Source of the DNA: a virus
IMG/VR virus record: IMGVR_UViG_3300030117_008055
Span: 41,320 to 105,319 of that record
Length of the DNA: 64,000 nucleotides
Reading direction: 5' to 3' (one strand)
The translations under genes and the position numbers were made by a program. Position 1 is the first letter of the stretch, and each line of letters begins with the position of its first letter. The notes under the pieces were generated by a model. The model was not told the DNA's origin and searched no databases. It was given only the letters and a program-made list of their open reading frames with translations. This document shows positions 1 through 9,700 of the stretch, one piece after another.

Positions 1-1
1 G

Positions 2-145
2 TTTGAAAAAGAACACGAAAAACGTCTTTTGGAGCCTGAGCCGGATGAGTATACTGAAAATCCACAAAGATTCCATCATGATGTTAAGGGCACACTAAGA
101 CCAAACATGCGTCCTTATGGAATAAGTACAGTGTACAGAATTTAG
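2..145 (+). CDS. C-terminal end of an upstream gene (partial)
   Basis: The window opens inside a reading frame that gives 47 codons before a TAG stop. The visible end is charged and finishes in RPYGISTVYRI. No domain can be recognised. In T4-like phages the genes upstream of the gp21 protease include the portal protein gp20, so a portal C-terminus is possible, but nothing in these residues proves it. The 5' end lies outside the window. It is followed after 7 bases by the next start codon, which suggests co-transcription with the downstream small genes. Confidence 0.6.
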   Translation, partial: FEKEHEKRLLEPEPDEYTENPQRFHHDVKGTLRPNMRPYGISTVYRI

Positions 146-152
146 GTGAAAA

Positions 153-464
153 ATGCATTTATTATGGTTTGTTTTAGCAGCATATGGGATGACCTTCATC
201 CTAGTTTACGGCTCAATATTCAACTCAATTAGGCCAACCAAAGGAAAGTTGGGGGAATTGTTACATTGTCCCCTCTGTACTGGCTTCTGGGTTGGGGTCT
301 TTTTGTGGAGTGTTAACCACTGGACAGAACTATTTAGTTTTGACTACAATTTAATAAATGCTCTTGTTTGTGGGTGTGTATCTGCAGGCACGAGTTATTT
401 TTTGAGCATGGTGCTGAATGATTTTGGAATCAAAATATACAAAAGGGGAGGTGATGAAAAATGA
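153..464 (+). CDS. Small membrane protein, DUF1360-like
   Basis: This 103-residue protein begins with a hydrophobic helix (about residues 3-20) and has one or two more hydrophobic stretches near residues 44-56 and 68-88. It contains the motif CPLCTGFWVG, typical of DUF1360 membrane proteins found in phages and Bacillus. Its function is not known; a role at the cell envelope is inferred from the membrane segments only. It overlaps the next tiny ORF by four bases (ATGA arrangement at 461-464). Confidence 0.6.
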   Translation: MHLLWFVLAAYGMTFILVYGSIFNSIRPTKGKLGELLHCPLCTGFWVGVFLWSVNHWTELFSFDYNLINALVCGCVSAGTSYFLSMVLNDFGIKIYKRGGDEK

Positions 465-538
465 AACGTCGTAATTGTCCACAAGTTCGTCGTTGTTGTA
501 ACGGCAGCATGTTCGTGCGGGTTGCGCCCGCATTTTAA
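461..538 (+). CDS. Tiny basic ORF, 25 residues, uncertain
   Basis: An ATG overlaps the stop of the preceding gene and is preceded by GGGGAGGTGATG, so translation is plausible. The product would be 25 residues, rich in Arg and Cys (CPQVRRCCNG). The end of the reading frame overlaps a G+C-rich hairpin that looks like a transcription terminator. It may therefore be a real leader-like peptide or only a chance frame; no family is recognised. Confidence 0.35.
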   Translation: MKRRNCPQVRRCCNGSMFVRVAPAF

Positions 539-548
539 AATATTTTAT
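516..548 (+). terminator. Hairpin with A/T-rich tail, possible terminator
   Basis: GCGGG (517-521) pairs with CCCGC (527-531) around a five-base loop, and T516-A532 can extend it. A T- and A-rich run follows (TTTTAAAATATTTT). The shape fits a weak intrinsic terminator placed between the small membrane gene and the next small gene. The tail is broken by A residues, so efficiency is uncertain. Confidence 0.45.
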
Positions 549-575
549 TGTTCTTAATTACAGGAGGAAATTTAA

Positions 576-728
576 ATGAATAAGGGACATGGAGCTGGCA
601 ACATGCCAAAACCAGGAGCAAATGTTTGCCCTGCAGGAAGCGGAAAAGGAAACATTGGAAAATCTCTCGGTGATCCACTAAGCGTCAAAATTAGGACAGG
701 TAAGTCTGCTGACAAGCCTAAGAAGTAA
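576..728 (+). CDS. Small Gly/Lys-rich protein, unknown
   Basis: A clear Shine-Dalgarno (AGGAGG, 563-568) precedes this ATG. The 50-residue product is rich in Gly, Lys and Pro with one Cys and no hydrophobic core, so it is probably unstructured or basic and binding in nature. It sits directly upstream of the prohead protease, a place where T4 has the small head-core genes 67 and 68. Assignment as a small head-core protein is inference from position only. Confidence 0.55.
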   Translation: MNKGHGAGNMPKPGANVCPAGSGKGNIGKSLGDPLSVKIRTGKSADKPKK

Positions 729-731
729 ATA

Positions 732-1367
732 ATGTCAAAGAAGCTTTTAAGAGAGTATTTTGAGCTGTGCCCAGAAGGTCGCTGCCCCGTTGATGTTTTA
801 ACTGAATCTGAAAAAAGAAAAGTTATGAATGAGGGAGCAGTGTACCTTGTTGGCGTATGCCAGAGGGCAGGCGTTAAAAATGGCAATGGTAGGATCTACA
901 ACAAAGAAACTTTAAGTCGTGAGATTCAAAAATATCAAAATGCCATTAATGACCGTCGATCTTTAGGCGAGCTTGATCATCCTGATGATTCTGTTATAAA
1001 TCTTAAAAACGCATCTCATTTAATTACGAAGATGTATTGGGATGGGGATAATGTAATGGGAAAAGTTGAGGTGCTAGACACACCTTCAGGAGCTATTCTT
1101 AAGGCATTGGTAAAGTCGGGTGTTAAGCTAGGGATTTCATCTCGTGGCTTGGGCTCTGTTAAGCAAGTTAATGGAGACACGATTGTTGAAGACGATTTTC
1201 AATTAATTTGTTTTGATGTTGTTTCAGAGCCTTCAACACCAGGCGCATATTTGGACCCTCACAAGTCTGCTAAAACTATAAACATATCGCCGACAATAAA
1301 TAAGTATATTAATGAAGGCAAGCAGAACAAACTAGATGATCTTTTCAGTTCAATTTTAGGTGATTAA
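732..1367 (+). CDS. 21: Prohead core protease, gp21-like
   Basis: The 211-residue protein matches the T4 gp21 prohead protease family, which cleaves scaffold and capsid precursor proteins during head maturation. The family signature around the catalytic His is visible as GELDHP (His83), and the Ser motif as LGISSRGLGS (Ser136/137). The N-terminal part has the usual NGNGRIY region that precedes them. Length is close to that of T4 gp21 (212). It starts three bases after the upstream small gene and ends directly against the next ATG. Its natural substrates here would be the scaffold (11182) and capsid (12320) proteins, which are unusually far downstream. Confidence 0.9.
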   Translation: MSKKLLREYFELCPEGRCPVDVLTESEKRKVMNEGAVYLVGVCQRAGVKNGNGRIYNKETLSREIQKYQNAINDRRSLGELDHPDDSVINLKNASHLITKMYWDGDNVMGKVEVLDTPSGAILKALVKSGVKLGISSRGLGSVKQVNGDTIVEDDFQLICFDVVSEPSTPGAYLDPHKSAKTINISPTINKYINEGKQNKLDDLFSSILGD

Positions 1368-1730
1368 ATGAAGTTAAATGAGTTTAAAAAACTACTACAA
1401 CCAATGGTCAAGGACATGATCAAAGAGGCTCTCCTAGAGGAGGGTTTATTGTCGAATATTGTGTCAGAAGTCGCCAAAGGGCTTGTTTTAGCAGAGGTAA
1501 AAACTAACCAAGAGCCTCAAAGACAACGAGATCTTCACTCTGAAGCGGTCGAGGCGGCTAGAAGAGACTTACAAGCTACAAAAAATGAAAATAGACACAT
1601 ATTTGAGGGCACAGAGCCTGCGCCTTCAGGTGACGGCCGCGGCCCTCTTTCGGGAGTTGCACCAAACGACCCTGGTGTAGATATTAACAAGCTTTTAGGC
1701 GGTTCGCGAGACTGGTCTAAGCTAATATAG
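1368..1730 (+). CDS. Small head-region protein, unknown
   Basis: This 120-residue protein starts immediately after the protease stop codon. The first 60 residues are predicted helical and amphipathic (repeated Lys/Glu with Leu/Val spacing); the C-terminal half is Gly/Pro-rich and probably flexible, ending in GGSRDWSKLI. No family is recognised. Tight coupling to gp21 suggests a role in prohead assembly, for example a core or targeting protein, but this is inferred from position. Confidence 0.6.
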   Translation: MKLNEFKKLLQPMVKDMIKEALLEEGLLSNIVSEVAKGLVLAEVKTNQEPQRQRDLHSEAVEAARRDLQATKNENRHIFEGTEPAPSGDGRGPLSGVAPNDPGVDINKLLGGSRDWSKLI

Positions 1731-1738
1731 GAAAAAAA

Positions 1739-1963
1739 ATGTCAAAAACAGTAAACGTATCAGTTAGCTTAAACGAGGTTGGAGGAAATCCACACCGCTT
1801 GATACGAAAATTCATTAAAAAGTGCAAAAAAGAAAGAATTATTGAAGATTATAGAGACCGTCGTTTTTACGAAAAACCTTCAGTAAAGAAAAGAAGAGAC
1901 AAAAAACGAAAATTAAGAAATGCTAGAAAAGCAGAAGCAGAGAGAAATAGGAGCAAAGGATAG
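1739..1963 (+). CDS. rpsU: Ribosomal protein bS21 homologue, phage-encoded
   Basis: The 74-residue, very basic product has the layout of bacterial small-subunit protein bS21. An N-terminal beta-like segment is followed by helix residues 16-33 (NPHRLIRKFIKKCKKE), the family hallmark RRFYEKPS (41-48), and a long Lys/Arg-rich helical tail. Cellular bS21 is usually about 65-75 residues, so this is full length. bS21 sits near the anti-Shine-Dalgarno end of 16S rRNA and affects initiation. A viral copy could replace the host protein and favour phage mRNAs; that role is inferred from published ideas on phage bS21. The stop overlaps the GTG start of the next gene by one base, embedding it in the head operon. 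Confidence 0.88.
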   Translation: MSKTVNVSVSLNEVGGNPHRLIRKFIKKCKKERIIEDYRDRRFYEKPSVKKRRDKKRKLRNARKAEAERNRSKG

Positions 1964-2436
1964 TGGCGACAACAGTAGCATCAGCAACATTAAAAGTTAC
2001 TCTTAAGGAAGATATTGTCCTAAATGGCCGTCAGCAAGGCAGCGAAGCTGTTTTGTCAATCCCCAGCATCAATGAGATTTCAAAGAGAATTGTAACAGTT
2101 ACGACTTCAAAGCATGAATTGATTAGCTTTTCTGGTACTGCTGGTAAAGGCATGTATATTTTAGCAGATATGCGCTATTTGAGATTTACAAACTTAGATG
2201 ATACAAATCATTTATTTTTAATTTTTAAGAATGAAGACAACGATGAGTTTGTGGTAAAATTAGATAAAGGACAATCTTTTGTATATAATGGAGATTTGGA
2301 TGGCGGAACAAATGATACAATGGAGGCTTTGACCGCTGGCACAGCCAGTGTTAGTAATGTAGGATATTTGCTTAGTGTCTCAGCACAAGCTGATACTGAT
2401 TCTTGTGATTTAGAAATGTTTACAGCCTCAGCCTAA
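1963..2436 (+). CDS. Probable virion protein, unknown (GTG start)
   Basis: The GTG start shares a base with the bS21 stop codon (TAGTG), a coupled arrangement. The 157-residue protein is rich in beta-forming and small residues, with the stretch ILADMRYLRFTNLDDTN followed by short hydrophobic strands and a Gly/Thr/Ala-rich C-terminus. Such composition is common in capsid decoration and fibre-attachment proteins of marine phages. No family can be named. Position next to two fibre-like genes supports a structural role. Confidence 0.55.
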   Translation: MATTVASATLKVTLKEDIVLNGRQQGSEAVLSIPSINEISKRIVTVTTSKHELISFSGTAGKGMYILADMRYLRFTNLDDTNHLFLIFKNEDNDEFVVKLDKGQSFVYNGDLDGGTNDTMEALTAGTASVSNVGYLLSVSAQADTDSCDLEMFTASA

Positions 2437-2497
2437 ATTTAGAATGATTATTAGCAATATCCAATATACAAAACTAAATACATAGAGAGGAATTATT

Positions 2498-2986
2498 ATG
2501 GCAACATTTTCAAGACACGTAGCTAGCGTAGGTAACGCAGCATCATACCAGGTATCTGGCATACCGTGGATTTCTGGTTCTTCGATGCCCATCAATGATG
2601 GAAGTGCGGACGGCGGCGCGGATGACATGCCGGCCGAAATTAAATTCGAGTTTCCAAGAGTCACAAAGTCTGTTACAATTCTATATGCAGCCGGCGCCGC
2701 TGGCACTCCCACAAATGGCGGAGGGACCATGCATGGTTCAACCACCGCGGGGCTTAGAATCCACTTTAACTCTACTGGGTCAGGTAATGTATTGTCAAAA
2801 CGTCACTTTGTGGAGCTTAATGAGATTAACGAGTCAATGACTTTTAATGTGCGGTGCAAAGAGATATACATCTCTAGAGCGGAAACTGCTGATGGCGAAC
2901 CCATTGAATTTAGGGTAATTTGTGACTTAACAAACATTCCTGCCGGCGAAATGGGTGCACTAACTGGCTCTGGCTTGACAGAGTAG
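2498..2986 (+). CDS. Probable virion structural protein, unknown
   Basis: The 162-residue product has a good ribosome binding site (AGAGAGG) and a composition rich in Gly, Ser, Ala and Thr with alternating hydrophobic residues, suggesting a beta-sandwich. A segment KSVTILYAAGAAG and a later IHFNSTGSGNV are visible but not diagnostic. It lies between the bS21 pair and the first giant fibre-like gene. It could be a head decoration or fibre-connector protein; this is inferred from context. Confidence 0.55.
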   Translation: MATFSRHVASVGNAASYQVSGIPWISGSSMPINDGSADGGADDMPAEIKFEFPRVTKSVTILYAAGAAGTPTNGGGTMHGSTTAGLRIHFNSTGSGNVLSKRHFVELNEINESMTFNVRCKEIYISRAETADGEPIEFRVICDLTNIPAGEMGALTGSGLTE

Positions 2987-3000
2987 GGAGATAAGAATTA

Positions 3001-6000
3001 ATGTCAGGATTCAGATCAGGTCAGGGTGGAGGTTCACCAACAGATTTAAAGCCGAGAGATTCGGTTACAGTTCAAGGCACAACGCCTACGATTACAATTG
3101 GTGATGGTGGCGATGAAGATATTAAACTTCTCTTCAATAGCAACACCAACGACTACTATGTTGGATCTGATGCCACTGATGACAAGCTTCATGTCGGAGT
3201 TGGTTCTGCAATCGGCACGAACGTTGCGATAACGGTAGATAGCTCTGCTCAAGTTTCAAAGCTTAACCTAGCAGCTGCAGCGGTTGCTGTGGCTGATGAT
3301 CACATTGTGATCCTTGACGGTGGTGCAACTGGTGCCCCAAAGGCAGAGAGCATTCAAGATCTTCTCTCCGCAATTGCTGGCTCTGGAATCAGTGTCAGTG
3401 GAAATCAGCTAGTAGCTGATGGTGGCGGAACGGCTGATTCAGTTGCCGCTGACAATATTTCTACTGGTGATGCAGCTATAAGTCTTGCTACAAGCACTGG
3501 CAATATCACTATCGATGCCCAAGGTAACAATACAGATATTATCTTTAAAGGCACGGATGCCACTTCAGACATTACGATGCTTACGCTTGATGGTAGCGAA
3601 GCTGGAGCAGCTACATTTAATTCAACTGTTACTGCAACTGGTTTTACTATTGGCTCTGCAGCAATCACTGAAGCAGAGCTTGAAATTTTAGACGGTGCTA
3701 GCGTAACTACTACTGAGCTTAACTTAATTGATGGTGATACCTCTAGAGGCACAACCGCAGTTGCAGACGGTGATGGCTTTCTACACAACGATGCCGGCAC
3801 AATGAGAATGACAAATGTCAGCAAGTTAGCTGACTTGTTTGCTGGCACCGGTCTAGGCGCGTCCAGCTCAGTTTTGAGTGTTGATGCAGCACAAACAGGT
3901 ATCACGTCTATTCTTGCAACAGATCTTAAGATTGGCGAAGATGACGAAACGAAGATCGACTTTGAAACTGCCGACGAGATTCATTTTTATGCGGCAAACG
4001 TAGAGCAAGTTTATTTAGCAGACAATATCTTCGGACCCCAGAGCGATTCTGATGTCGACCTAGGCACAACCGGCGTGCGCTGGAAAGACGCGTACATCGA
4101 CACTATCACCACAACTAGTACCATCACCGCAGCCGGCAGAGTAATAGTTGACGACGCAACTGAAGCTACGTCGACAACTGACGGCTCACTACAGACCGAT
4201 GGCGGATTAAGTGTTGCAAAAAGCGCAGTTATTGGAGACGATCTAGATCTGTTATCAAACGGCGCTATTCTTAATATAGGCAGCGCTCAAAAGTTTACGG
4301 CAACGCATGCCAACGCAAACAACACGCTAACAATAACTGCTGATCATAGATTGGCATTTGGTGATGCTGGAGATTATATTGCTGGAGATGGCACTGACTT
4401 ATCAATTGTTTCAAGCGGCGCCGCTAATGTTAGTGCAACTATGTTAACAGTCACAACAGACACTGCCCTCTTTACTTCTGCAAATGCAAACGACCCACTA
4501 GTCACGATAAGAAACACCGCTGACGATGCAACTGGCGCTAGACTAGTGTTTGTTAAGGACAAAGGCTCCCCTGGTGCAGACGGCGATGACCTAGGTATAA
4601 TCGAGTTTATTGGCGATGATGCCGCACAAACTCAGACTACGTTTGCTAAAATTGTTGCTGAAGTGTCTGAGGCTGATGATAGTGATGAAGCTGGTAAATT
4701 ATCCTTCTTCGTAGCAGAAAGTGATGGCACCACGGTGCATCTGACTGAAGGGCTTATCTTAGAAGGTGAGCATGCAACAGATGGTCAAGTTGACGCAACA
4801 ATCGGTGCAGGTGCAGCCTCAACCACAACGGTTGCTGGTGATTTAGCGGTCACTTCTGATGCTACAGTTGGAGACGATTTATCTCTTACATCAGATTCCT
4901 CTGTCTTCAACATGGGCGCTGGCAACGACTTCACAATCACGCACGATGGAACAACCGGAGCAACTATTGCTGGTAATCCAATTATTGTCGATTCAGGTGG
5001 CAATCTAACATTAGATGCACACACTGGAATTTTTATACTTAAAGATGCGGGCTCGGAAGTTCTTAGGCTTACCGAAGGCAATTCTGGCGATGTTACAGTC
5101 AAGTTAGCAACTGATGGGAAAGATCTAGTCTTCACAGACAATGGCGATGCCACGAACATGAAGATTCTCGATGCCGCGGCCGGTATTAATGTTCCCGGAG
5201 AAGTACAAACAACTAAAATAGCTTTTACTGATGGCGATGATGCAATCACAATTGCAGATGGTGGAGGAGTTACTTTTTCAGACACAGTTAAGATTCAAGA
5301 TGACAAGACTTTGACCTTTGGAACAGGCGATGAGTGGACGATTGAATACGATGAAGATGGTGATAATGATTTAGTTTTGACCGGTTCAGATATTAGTATT
5401 GAAAGCAGCACGTCAGCTAAGCCTGTGATGCAGTTGCTTAATACCAATGCTGATGCAAATGGCTCTACATTTAAATTTAACAAGAATGGATCCAGTGTCG
5501 CTGATGGTGATGTTATAGGTAACCTTGAATTTGTCAGCGAAGATGACGGAAGTAATGTTCATACTTATGGTAAGGTGATCGGTTCTATTGATGTCGATGC
5601 TGCAGGCGAAGAGTCTGGCAAATTACAGCTTCAAGTGGCCTCACACGACGGTGGCGTTGAGGATGGTCTTATCTTAGTTGGAGGATCCGCGGACGCCGAG
5701 GTTGATGTAACTATCGGCAAGGGCACCGCATCTATTACTACCATAGCAGGTGGTATAGCTGTACAAGGCCTTCAAACAACATCTGCTAACTCTAGCGGCG
5801 TCGCGTTAACCACTAGTGGGCTGACTGGGTTAACCGCCGGCGCCGATAGTTCGAATGATACGTACACTCTTGCAAACGGTGAAGTAAATGGACAAATAAA
5901 AGAGATAACGCTCCTAGGCGCCGCGAACCCCGCATCAATTGATAATCAGGTTATAACAGTTGCAACAGCCGGCTGGAATAGCGATTCAGATCCCGATGGT

Positions 6001-6114
6001 ATTATAACTATGACGGCGATAGGCGACTTTATAAGATTGATGTGGTTAAACCCTGGATCTGGATTTGTTTGGGTGCCGATTATAAGGATTGGAAACACAA
6101 GCTTAAGCGACTAA
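3001..6114 (+). CDS. Long repeat-rich tail fibre-like protein
   Basis: This 1037-residue protein starts with a Gly/Ser-rich tail and then consists of short beta-type repeats rich in Asp, Gly, Thr and Ala. Recognisable units include TTTELNLIDGDTS, a phrase common in fibre-like virion proteins of marine T4-like phages, and repeated 'TTVAGDLAVTSDATVGDDLSL' style modules (around residues 605-640) that recur in the second giant protein at 6728. No enzyme domain or intramolecular chaperone is seen at the C-terminus. It probably forms an elongated trimeric fibre or whisker. It is one of two related proteins inserted between gp21 and gp22. Confidence 0.7.
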   Translation: MSGFRSGQGGGSPTDLKPRDSVTVQGTTPTITIGDGGDEDIKLLFNSNTNDYYVGSDATDDKLHVGVGSAIGTNVAITVDSSAQVSKLNLAAAAVAVADDHIVILDGGATGAPKAESIQDLLSAIAGSGISVSGNQLVADGGGTADSVAADNISTGDAAISLATSTGNITIDAQGNNTDIIFKGTDATSDITMLTLDGSEAGAATFNSTVTATGFTIGSAAITEAELEILDGASVTTTELNLIDGDTSRGTTAVADGDGFLHNDAGTMRMTNVSKLADLFAGTGLGASSSVLSVDAAQTGITSILATDLKIGEDDETKIDFETADEIHFYAANVEQVYLADNIFGPQSDSDVDLGTTGVRWKDAYIDTITTTSTITAAGRVIVDDATEATSTTDGSLQTDGGLSVAKSAVIGDDLDLLSNGAILNIGSAQKFTATHANANNTLTITADHRLAFGDAGDYIAGDGTDLSIVSSGAANVSATMLTVTTDTALFTSANANDPLVTIRNTADDATGARLVFVKDKGSPGADGDDLGIIEFIGDDAAQTQTTFAKIVAEVSEADDSDEAGKLSFFVAESDGTTVHLTEGLILEGEHATDGQVDATIGAGAASTTTVAGDLAVTSDATVGDDLSLTSDSSVFNMGAGNDFTITHDGTTGATIAGNPIIVDSGGNLTLDAHTGIFILKDAGSEVLRLTEGNSGDVTVKLATDGKDLVFTDNGDATNMKILDAAAGINVPGEVQTTKIAFTDGDDAITIADGGGVTFSDTVKIQDDKTLTFGTGDEWTIEYDEDGDNDLVLTGSDISIESSTSAKPVMQLLNTNADANGSTFKFNKNGSSVADGDVIGNLEFVSEDDGSNVHTYGKVIGSIDVDAAGEESGKLQLQVASHDGGVEDGLILVGGSADAEVDVTIGKGTASITTIAGGIAVQGLQTTSANSSGVALTTSGLTGLTAGADSSNDTYTLANGEVNGQIKEITLLGAANPASIDNQVITVATAGWNSDSDPDGIITMTAIGDFIRLMWLNPGSGFVWVPIIRIGNTSLSD

Positions 6115-6134
6115 TATGGAGGATAGTTTATAAA

Positions 6135-6689
6135 ATGTCAGTAGGTCACTTTCCATTTTTCGGATTAACAAAGTTCGGAGGCTATTGGGATCCAAATACC
6201 AATACGCTTACAGGAACACTTGGAAATACCGGCATTGTATCTGAGACCCCAGTGAGCAATGCTCTTGCTAATGGCAATCTTAATTCTGTTGTTGTAACGC
6301 CTGCAGGTCGCCCACTTTTACCTTTTAATGGATTATATTTCTCCGTTAACACTGCGACAACTGGCTCATCTGGAACAATAATTGATAGCATGGGCTCCCT
6401 TAACATTAATGATTTGGTTATTTATGATGCTAACAATTCAAGCGATATTAAGTGGATAAGAGTTGATTTTGGAACTGTATTCTCGTCTGTGTTTTTTGGG
6501 GATGTAAGTCAAAACGGAATCGGAAATTCAAATCCAATATCTTTTACCTCGGACTTTGCAACCCCTAGAGCGTCATATTTTAGAATTTTATCTAAGAAGG
6601 GTGACGATGGTATTTTATTTTCTAAAGTTGAAGACGCCGGATCTTTAAGAATATCAACAGATGCAGAAGCAAAACTAGATGAGTTTTAA
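6135..6689 (+). CDS. Probable virion protein, unknown
   Basis: The start is placed at ATG 6135 because GGAGGATAG lies just upstream; an earlier in-frame ATG at 6042 would sit inside the preceding gene without its own binding site. The product is 184 residues, with Gly/Asn/Ser-rich beta segments and a C-terminal part containing DFATPRASYFRILSKKGDDG. No family is recognised. It lies between the two giant fibre-like genes, so it may be a short fibre, cap or connector. Confidence 0.6.
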   Translation: MSVGHFPFFGLTKFGGYWDPNTNTLTGTLGNTGIVSETPVSNALANGNLNSVVVTPAGRPLLPFNGLYFSVNTATTGSSGTIIDSMGSLNINDLVIYDANNSSDIKWIRVDFGTVFSSVFFGDVSQNGIGNSNPISFTSDFATPRASYFRILSKKGDDGILFSKVEDAGSLRISTDAEAKLDEF

Positions 6690-6727
6690 ATGTGCGATAA
6701 TATATATAAAAAACAGGAATCAAAAAA

Positions 6728-9700
6728 ATGAGTAGATTATTTGTAGATAAGATTGCAGCGAACACCACCAACGGTGACGTTCATGTCGAAACAAACTTAA
6801 TTGTTAGCGGAAACTTAAATGTTACTGGCACTTTTGATGCGCATGTTGCAGACTTTAAAGTTAACGCCAATTCAATGGTTCTTGGTGATGCATCCACGGA
6901 TACTGTCACTTTTAATGCTTCGACAGCTTCGATTCCAAACAACTTAAGCTTCACGACTGGCTCTATTGCTGTCGGCACAACAACTTTTGTTGCCCCGTCT
7001 GGCGTGGCTAAGTATATACTAGTTTCCGACGCGTCCTCTGCTGGCATTAGCTTGAATGACACTCAAGGAACCCAATGGGACGTTTACTCAGCAGACGGTA
7101 GATTAAACTTTTTTGCCAGCGCCAACGGCGCTGGTGTTGCAAACAGAATGGCAATACTACACGATGGGCAAGTTGGCATTGGAACAATAGCCCCATCTAC
7201 GCTCTTGGAGGTCGCAGGCGACGTAAAAGTCAGTGGTGCGAACAAGCTGTACCTTTTCGACTCAGGCGGCGAATATCTTTCATCTGACGGAACAGACCTC
7301 ACAATCGCTGCTGGCACTGCAATTAACATTGCAGCCGGCGTACTAGATTTAAGCGCTCAAACAGTTGACGTTACTTTAAATGCCGCTGTTGACGCACTTA
7401 ATTTCGATTCAAACACCCTATCGATCGATGCTAGCAACAACAGAGTTGGTATCGGTACCGCAGCCCCGGCTATGCCACTGCATGTTGTCAACTCTGCTGG
7501 TGGACGAATTATGCTCCACAGATCGTCCGGAGATAGTAGCAGCCAATTAGGTGGAATTCTATTTGGGGCTAATGATGGTGATACAAACCTAGCAATGATA
7601 ACAGCTTACCAAGATGGTGCTGCTGACGCTGCTTATATTTCGTTTGAAACTGAGGCAACTGGCGGTTCGTTGGCTGAACGCCTTCGCATCACCAGCGCTG
7701 GCAACGTTGGTATTGGCGTGACCGACCCAGATGAGCTTTTAGAGGTCGCTGGCGATGTTAAAGTTAGCGGCGCCAACAAGCTTTATCTTTTCGATTCTGG
7801 CGGTGAGCACCTCTCATCTGATGGAACAGATCTCACAATTGCCTCCGGCCAGGATATTAACTTAACAGCGACAACTGACATTAATATTCCCGCCAATGTT
7901 GGACTTACACTTGGCAGCGATGGCTTCAAGCTTGAAGGCAATGGAACCGATTTGACAGTCACGTCTAGCAATGATATCAACTTAACAGCGACAACTGACA
8001 TTAATATTCCTGCTAACGTTGGACTTACTTTTGGTGACGATGGTGAGAAGATTGAAGGTGATGGAACTGATCTAACTATTTCTGCGGGTGCCGCCATCAA
8101 TATTGCGGCTGGCACTTTAGACCTTAGTGCTCAAACAGTAGATGTTACGTTAAACGCTGCTGTCGATGCTCTTAATTTCGATTCAAACACTTTATCAATC
8201 GACGCCAGCAACAACAGAGTCGGTATCGGAACGGCCGCACCACAGCGCCAGCTTCATATTGAGAACACGGATACTAGAGTCTTGTTGAAGTCTACTGCTA
8301 CTAATAGTAATTGCCAGATTAGATTTGAGACAACAGCTTTGGAAACGACAATTGGTGCCAATATTAAAACAAATGGTTCGCAGTTTGAGATTGTCGATAC
8401 CACTAATAATGTTGCACGATTAACAATAGATAATGCTGGCAATGTTGGCATTGGAACGGCTAGCCCTAGCAGCCTTCTTCATGTCGATGGTGATGCCTTA
8501 ATTGGCGATGATCTATCCTTGAAATCCGACAGCGCAGTACTTAACTTCGGTGCAGATGATGACGTATCATTAACACATGTCGCTGACACAGGCCTTCTGC
8601 TTAACGGCACAATGAAGATTCAGTTCAATGACGCATCACAGTTTATCCAAGGCTCTTCAGCTACAGTACTATCCATTGGGGCGACGGATGAGATTGATCT
8701 TACAGCGACAACTATCGACATCAACGGCGCCGCTGATATTAGCGGAAATCTTGTTGTTGGCGGCAATCTTACAATCAACGGAACAACCACAACGGTTAAT
8801 TCTACAGTTCTAACTGTTGAAGATCCAATTATAACAATTGGCGATGCTGCAGGCGATATCGCCGCGGACGACAATAAAGATCGTGGTATAGAATTTAAAT
8901 ACCACAACGGATCTTCTGCTAAAGTTGGATTCTTTGGATTTGATGATAGCACAGGCAAGTTTACCTTTATTGCAGACGCAACAAATTCATCTGAAGTTTT
9001 CAGCGGAACAGTGGGCCCAATTGATGTAGGTGCGATTAGCGCGTCTTCACTTGAAACATCAGCCGCTGCCACAGTCGGCACGGATCTAACAGTTACCGGT
9101 GGCGACATTATCTTTGGAAATGGCCAAAGCGCGACAATTGATGTTGCAGATGTTTCTGGTACGGATACTTCTGGTAAGGACCTTACCTTGCTGGCAGGCG
9201 CCGGCACAGGAAACGCAACCGGAGGAGAATTTAGAGTTGAGTTAGCACCAAATGTTAACTCTAGCGGCACCTCGGTCAACAGCCATGCTCGCATGCTGAC
9301 TATTACTGCTGGTTCTGTTGCAAATGGCGCCGGCGGTCTGATGCTGTTTGAGGGAGCAAATTTGAGAGTGACTCCAGATACAGCAGCGAGCGTGGATGCA
9401 ACGCTCTGGGCCACAGGTGGCGAAGGCCAAAATGCTAATTTAAAATTAGTTTCCGACGATCATGATGACGCCGGGGACGCGTGGCAGGTTAGAGGTACAG
9501 GCGCCAGTGGCTTGCTTTTCCAGAATGACATAGCCTCAAAAGACACTTTTGTTTCTCAAATGAGCTATATTCCCCATGCCACAGCTGCTAGTGGTTATCT
9601 GTCTCTGGCTGGAAGCCTTAAAGTTGGAAGCAACATTATTCAAAACTCTGAGGGCACAACGACCATTACAATGGACACCAGTGAAAATATCACTGTGGCC

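Noticed and set aside
6042-6134. Upstream ATG for the gene ending at 6689
   Set aside because: It overlaps the end of the fibre gene by over 70 bases without a binding site, while ATG 6135 has GGAGGATAG in front.
8620-9414. 264-codon open frame on the - strand over the fibre gene
   Set aside because: The translation is low-complexity Ser/Val/Pro-rich text mirroring the Thr/Ala/Gly-rich fibre repeats; similar antisense frames occur all along both fibre genes.
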